In this document: piece by piece, positions 60,290 to 64,000 of the stretch
How positions within the stretch are numbered: position 1 is the stretch's first letter
Layout of the letters: each line of letters starts with the position of its first letter
Assembly (NCBI GenBank): GCA_036852015.1
Contig: JAANDG010000040.1
Coordinates: 1-64,000, forward strand
From: Pelodera strongyloides
Taxonomy: Eukaryota > Nematoda > Chromadorea > Rhabditida > Rhabditidae
Direction of reading: 5' to 3'
Length of the DNA: 64,000 bases
The notes under the pieces: generated by a model
Told to the model about the DNA's origin: nothing
What the model saw: the letters and a program-made list of their open reading frames with translations, nothing else
The model's database searches: none
Program-made: the position numbers and the translations under genes

Positions 60290-60389
60290 CTCTATGACAC
60301 CCTTTTCCGCTCTATGACACCCTTTGCCGCTCTATGACACCCTTTGCCGCTCTATGACACCCTTTGCCGCTCTATGACTCTCCTTGACA
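60290..60389 (+). repeat. 20-bp tandem repeat, about five units
   Basis: CTCTATGACACCCTTTGCCG repeated four times with one T/G change in the first, then a decayed fifth unit (CTCTATGACTCTCCTTGAC). Confidence 0.95.
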
Positions 60390-60624
60390 CTCTTCTTCAG
60401 GAAAACCATGGGGCTCATTCTGTTTATTTATTTATTTTTTCATTCTTTTCTTTCTTCTCATCCTCTTTTGTGAGCAATTTATGACTCACATCAGTTTCAA
60501 TTCTTCCATAAAATTTAAAATAATAAAAACATCTTCAGTATGGTTTTTTTCCTCAATCATAGAGATGACCGATGTAATGGTCTTATTCCTAAATTAAACT
60601 TCCTTTCACAAATGAGTGAAATCT

Positions 60625-60759
60625 TTAAAGCGACAGAGCACGTGGTTTTGAAATGCATGCTGGACAACTGCATTCTCATATATTTCTGTGCCTTTTCAGC
60701 AGTTTGGAACAAAACGGAACACATTTTGAGTCCAAAAACCACGTGTCATACAGCTTTAA
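60625..60759. mobile_element. TTAAAGCG-type MITE, 135 bp
   Basis: TTAA-AGCGACAGAGCACGTGG then TTTTGAAA at the left, CCAAAAACCACGTGTCATAC then AGCT-TTAA at the right. The inner box CTGGACAACTGCATTCTCAT is present. Confidence 0.85.
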
Positions 60760-61210
60760 CGCTATGCTTTTCCAATAACTCTAACGCGTTGTTCCAGCAA
60801 TTGGCCTGTGTAAACATTAGTCGGAAAGCAGAACCCCCATGCTCGATTTTCCCTTTTGAGTTAATTGTATACGTTTCATCCGTTTTTCGATTTAAACCCA
60901 ATAGAGCCCCACATGCTATTATTTAATTCTACGAGTATATGGTGCCATTTCATTCGGTTATTTTCCATTTTGATTTGTAAAAATATAGAATATTCAATTC
61001 TTTTTCCCTAAATTTATTGTACCTTTGACCGTGCCCGTGTAAGCTTTAGCGTGTACATAATAGATTTACTACTGTTTTATAGCAATATTTACGAATTCAG
61101 TTAATTATGCTTTTCTTTATTCTTAATTCTCTATTTTGAGGGTAATGTTTTACTTTCAAGCAATGATAAAGTTCAATCACACCTTTAATTATATGTTGGA
61201 CAACTTTTAA

Positions 61211-61238
61211 ACTCTCTTTCTCTGTTTCTCTCTCTCTC

Positions 61239-61297
<59 letters not shown>

Positions 61298-61310
61298 CTC
61301 CCTCACTCTC
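61211..61310 (+). repeat. CT microsatellite
   Basis: Mostly (CT)n with a few T or C interruptions. The antisense frame rich in Arg-Glu is a composition artefact. Confidence 0.95.
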
Positions 61311-61521
61311 AAACGCACCTCTAATTAATCTTCCAAGAACGCAGAGCAACTAACATATTATTCGATTTTTATTCTTTTTCCAATAGAAGTATGAATGTTT
61401 TTACTACCTATTTCCTTCAACAAACCCACGTATTTTTACCAATCATTGAAGGCTTTTAAACTATAATGGCCTGCAGCTGACACCATTTTATCAGTATCGT
61501 ATTCAATTAACTAATTAAAAC

Positions 61522-63982
61522 ATGACGCGCGAACGGTCACGTTCGTTGCCTGGATGGACCACAGAACCCGGTAAGTATTTTGGCAACTCACAGGAATTGA
61601 ACCTTCCACCTCTAGGGTGGGAGCCTAGCTACCTGCCACTGAACCACGAGGTCAAATTATTAAACTTATTTTAGAAAACCTCGGCTTGGGCAGTATTGGA
61701 TGGATCCGCAGGACAATGCGCCTTTTGTTAACGGCTTCAGCGTCGATTACGGTTAGTTACAAAAAGCAAGTACATTAAATATACTACGGCAATTACAGTA
61801 AAGTAGTTAGGGTACACTTATTAGCTAATTAGGATTAATTACTGTAATATAACTAATGAAATATGCTTCAGATCCTTTTCATTCTCTCCCAGTCCTTGTC
61901 GGCTGCTATCCCGGCTGAGCATGAGGGGCAGGTCGTGCTCCCCGCGCAGCAGGAGGAGAAGAACAATCTCACTAACTTGACAGGGTATGTTTTATTTATT
62001 GATTTGTGCTTTTGTAGCTTGTAGTATATTGTTTTTGTCATCTAAGAATCTGCATCTATTTGGTAGCTAACTATATCCGATATTCGACTAGAATTTTCAA
62101 ATGTAATGCTGAAATCATTCGTCGGTTCTTTGTTGTTTTCCTACAGAAATTAGTCTGATTTTTTTGAAAAGTATCACAGACATCAATTACGAAATCTTAT
62201 TTTATGTATCCACTGTTTCTTTCAAGTAATTTTTATATGTCTTTTTAATTTATGTGTTTAGTGAGGATGTGCCAGCCGGGAATAGCACACTAGAACAGAA
62301 AGGCGCGGCAATTGTTGGAAACGAAGCCGAGGAAAAGAAGAGATCTTTGGTAAGTTACCGTTATCTTTACCTTACCAGCAGTAACTGTCTCTTAGATAAT
62401 TCTTGACCTTTATAATTGACGCAGTTTCCCTTATTTTTCTCCACGACAATCTCGCACTGAGAATGTTCCCAACTGATTTTAACAGCTAATTGTACCGGTC
62501 CTCTAATTCGATTTTCAAATCTAAATGTAACTTTAATTCACTTTTAAAAAGATAGTTTCATTCCAAAATGTTTTCTTTTTATTTCTGTTTCTATGCGTGG
62601 ACGACACCATCCCTTTAAACTCTTGAAGCTAAAGGTTATCTGCAAGCGTAAGTCCGAAGCTCGGACATAAGTATTGCATAAGTTAGCAGTATTTATCCTA
62701 AACTTTCAAAGTTTTTATTTCAGGCAATCTTCTTCATCTTATTTGTGATTGTTATCGCATCTCTACTGGTACATGTGCTCATTATCTCAAAGGTGCATTA
62801 TATACCCGAGAGCTTAGCGATCGTCATACTAGGTACGGTGGTTTTATTCTTTCCTGCTGTAGCTGTGCAGTGTACGGTAGTACAACATTTGCCTTTTTAC
62901 AGTGAGACCGGGCGTTCTACAATGTTTCAAATTCACAAGCATGTACAAAACTTACATATGTTTCCTGGCTATGTTTATATTAGTTTTTATTTTTATCATG
63001 GTTGAAAAGCGGGTCCCGTCCCCTGTTATGTTTACTTTAACTACTGTTTCATACTCGTTAATGCTATTTTTCCATAACCAACATAAAACGAGGAATTGTA
63101 GGTGTGTGTAGTTATACCATACCTACTAAAAATTTGGTAACGTGCTATATATATACTCCTTTCAGGCGCCATAATTGGTATGCTTTTATCGTACACGAAG
63201 CGCGACTGGAGTGAGATTGAGGCCTTATCTCCTGATATTTTCTTTCTCGTTCTCTTACCACCGATCATATTTGAAAACGCTTATAATTTGAATAAGGTAG
63301 GTTAATTGCTACGGTACATTTTTCTAGCTATCGATTTTAGTTTTTCCATTATATTCGCAGCGGAAACTTTAGTGGAGAACGTAGATCGTCTCTCTTATTT
63401 TACAACAAACATAAATAAATTATACACTATGCAGTATTATACATTACATGCGTTTACAGTTATACATTGTCTTTTAGTAGCTAGATTTTTAAATAATAAT
63501 AATTATTATTAATTTTAGGGATATTTCTTCTCGAATATCGTTCCAATCCTGACATTCGCAATTCTTGGCACGGCAATCTCGGCGTTTGTTATCGGAACTG
63601 CCGTCTTTATCCTCGGACAGGTAGGCATTTTATTTTTGTATTGAAATTTAATATTAAACATTTTTTTACGTGAACGTTTGAAGGGAATAGGTTACGCTTG
63701 TGCTGACCATGAGATTAATTTACATCAGCGAATTTTAATTTTAGTTCTTCCATTTTGGTCTCCTAGTCTAGTGAAACATTTTTTTAAATTATAATTACAA
63801 TAGAAAGCAAGGAACTCTCTCTCTTTTTCTCTCTCTCTCTACCCTTTATTTCATTAGTTCTAATCAATATATTCCAGGCTGATCTCATCTATCCTCTGAC
63901 AATTTTTGAAAGTTTTGCCTTCGCTTCGATGATTAGTGCTGTGGATCCAGTGGCAACACTGGCCATCTTTCAGGCTGTCAAG
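61522..63982 (+). CDS. SLC9A8: NHE8-type Na+/H+ exchanger, first eight exons (runs off window)
   Basis: Membrane antiporter exchanging Na+ or K+ for H+, mainly Golgi and endosomal in this subfamily. Exons: 61522-61570, 61675-61751, 61872-61984, 62262-62349, 62724-62832, 63166-63296, 63519-63620, 63878-63982; phases agree, 258 residues so far. An in-frame TAA at 61516 supports the first ATG. A second ATG inside exon 2 opens a good signal-peptide-like segment (MRLLLTASASITILFILSQS, 31-50). Next comes an acidic, N-glycosylation-prone linker (NLTNLTG, GNSTLEQ, 73-109). Transmembrane segments: AIFFILFVIVIASLLVHVLI (110-129), YIPESLAIVILG (135-146), FFLVLLPPIIFENAYNLNKG (171-190) and ILGTAISAFVIGTAVFILGQ (204-223). 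The ion-site region FAFASMISAVDPVATLAIFQ ends near 255. GTAISAF and SAVDPVATLAIF match NHE8 better than the plasma-membrane NHEs. The C-terminal half lies outside the window. Confidence 0.9.
61582..61654 (-). tRNA. tRNA-Gly(CCC)-like sequence in NHE8 intron 1, probably pseudogene or SINE head
   Basis: Read on the minus strand: A-box TGGTTCAGTGG, a perfect anticodon stem CTAGG/CCTAG with loop CTCCCAC (anticodon CCC), and B-box GGTTCAATTCC. Acceptor ends do not pair (GACCTCG against GAGTTGC), so it is probably not functional. Only the tRNA-related part is seen; no shared SINE tail was found here. Confidence 0.5.
63813..63841 (+). repeat. CT microsatellite in an NHE8 intron
   Basis: Short run of CTCTCT with TTT interruption, 37 bp before the acceptor of exon 8; it may merge with the pyrimidine-rich region of that intron. 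Confidence 0.8.
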
Positions 63983-64000
63983 GTACGTGTTTTCTTTTAT

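Larger units (their letters stand above)
60033..61521. other. Repeats and AT-rich sequence before NHE8
   Basis: Contains the 20-bp tandem repeat (60290-60389), a MITE (60625-60759) and a CT microsatellite (61211-61310). No coding segment recognised. Confidence 0.5.

Noticed and set aside
61097..61318. Arg-Glu-rich 73-residue protein
   Set aside because: Antisense translation of the CT microsatellite.

Overview
The window reads as nuclear DNA of an invertebrate animal. It is AT-rich, its genes are split by short GT-AG introns (mostly 40-800 bp), and four split genes belong to animal families: NAXE, GSK3, a Neuralized-like (NHR) protein and an NHE8-type Na+/H+ exchanger. An early-branching marine animal such as a sponge would fit the intron sizes and the repeat load, but that is inference. 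Exons were joined by hand from splice signals, reading phase and family similarity.

Layout. 1-6.9 kb: a truncated palindromic MITE, then a mosaic of exact duplicated blocks (165 bp and 248 bp) and a second palindromic MITE. 7.2-8.1 kb: about 450 bp of nearly pure G inside one of two diverged repeat units. 8.6-9.1 kb: a fold-back element. 9.5-10.7 kb: two exons of a probable secreted protein (minus strand). 10.8-11.7 kb: a GC-rich block with a 23-bp tandem array, a 30-bp perfect palindrome and a tRNA-like sequence. 12.2-13.0 kb: exons of an unrecognised minus-strand gene. 14.4-22.4 kb: a large satellite whose ~61-bp unit is two palindromes joined together, in two arms of opposite orientation around a ~0.7-kb non-satellite centre. 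23.3-25.2 kb: a few possible minus-strand exons.

26.4-30.1 kb: a complete seven-exon NAXE (NAD(P)HX epimerase) gene on the minus strand, with a decayed copy of its exon 4 about 3 kb upstream. Its introns hold MITEs and a lone relative of the satellite unit. 36.0-47.8 kb: GSK3 on the plus strand, with two 5' UTR exons, eleven coding exons, a 6-kb first coding intron and a possible alternative first exon. 51.6-53.6 kb: a NEURL2-like gene (minus strand, 3' end unresolved). 59.5-60.0 kb: an unrecognised plus-strand exon. 61.5 kb to the end: the first eight exons of an NHE8-like exchanger that runs off the window.

The genes have unrelated jobs (metabolite repair, signalling kinase, ubiquitin-ligase adaptor, ion exchange) and do not form a functional cluster. 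What unites the window is its repeats. At least a dozen short inverted-repeat elements begin TTAAAGC or TTAAAGG and sit between TTAA copies. tRNA-derived sequences, Helitron-like ends and the double-palindrome satellite make up much of the rest.
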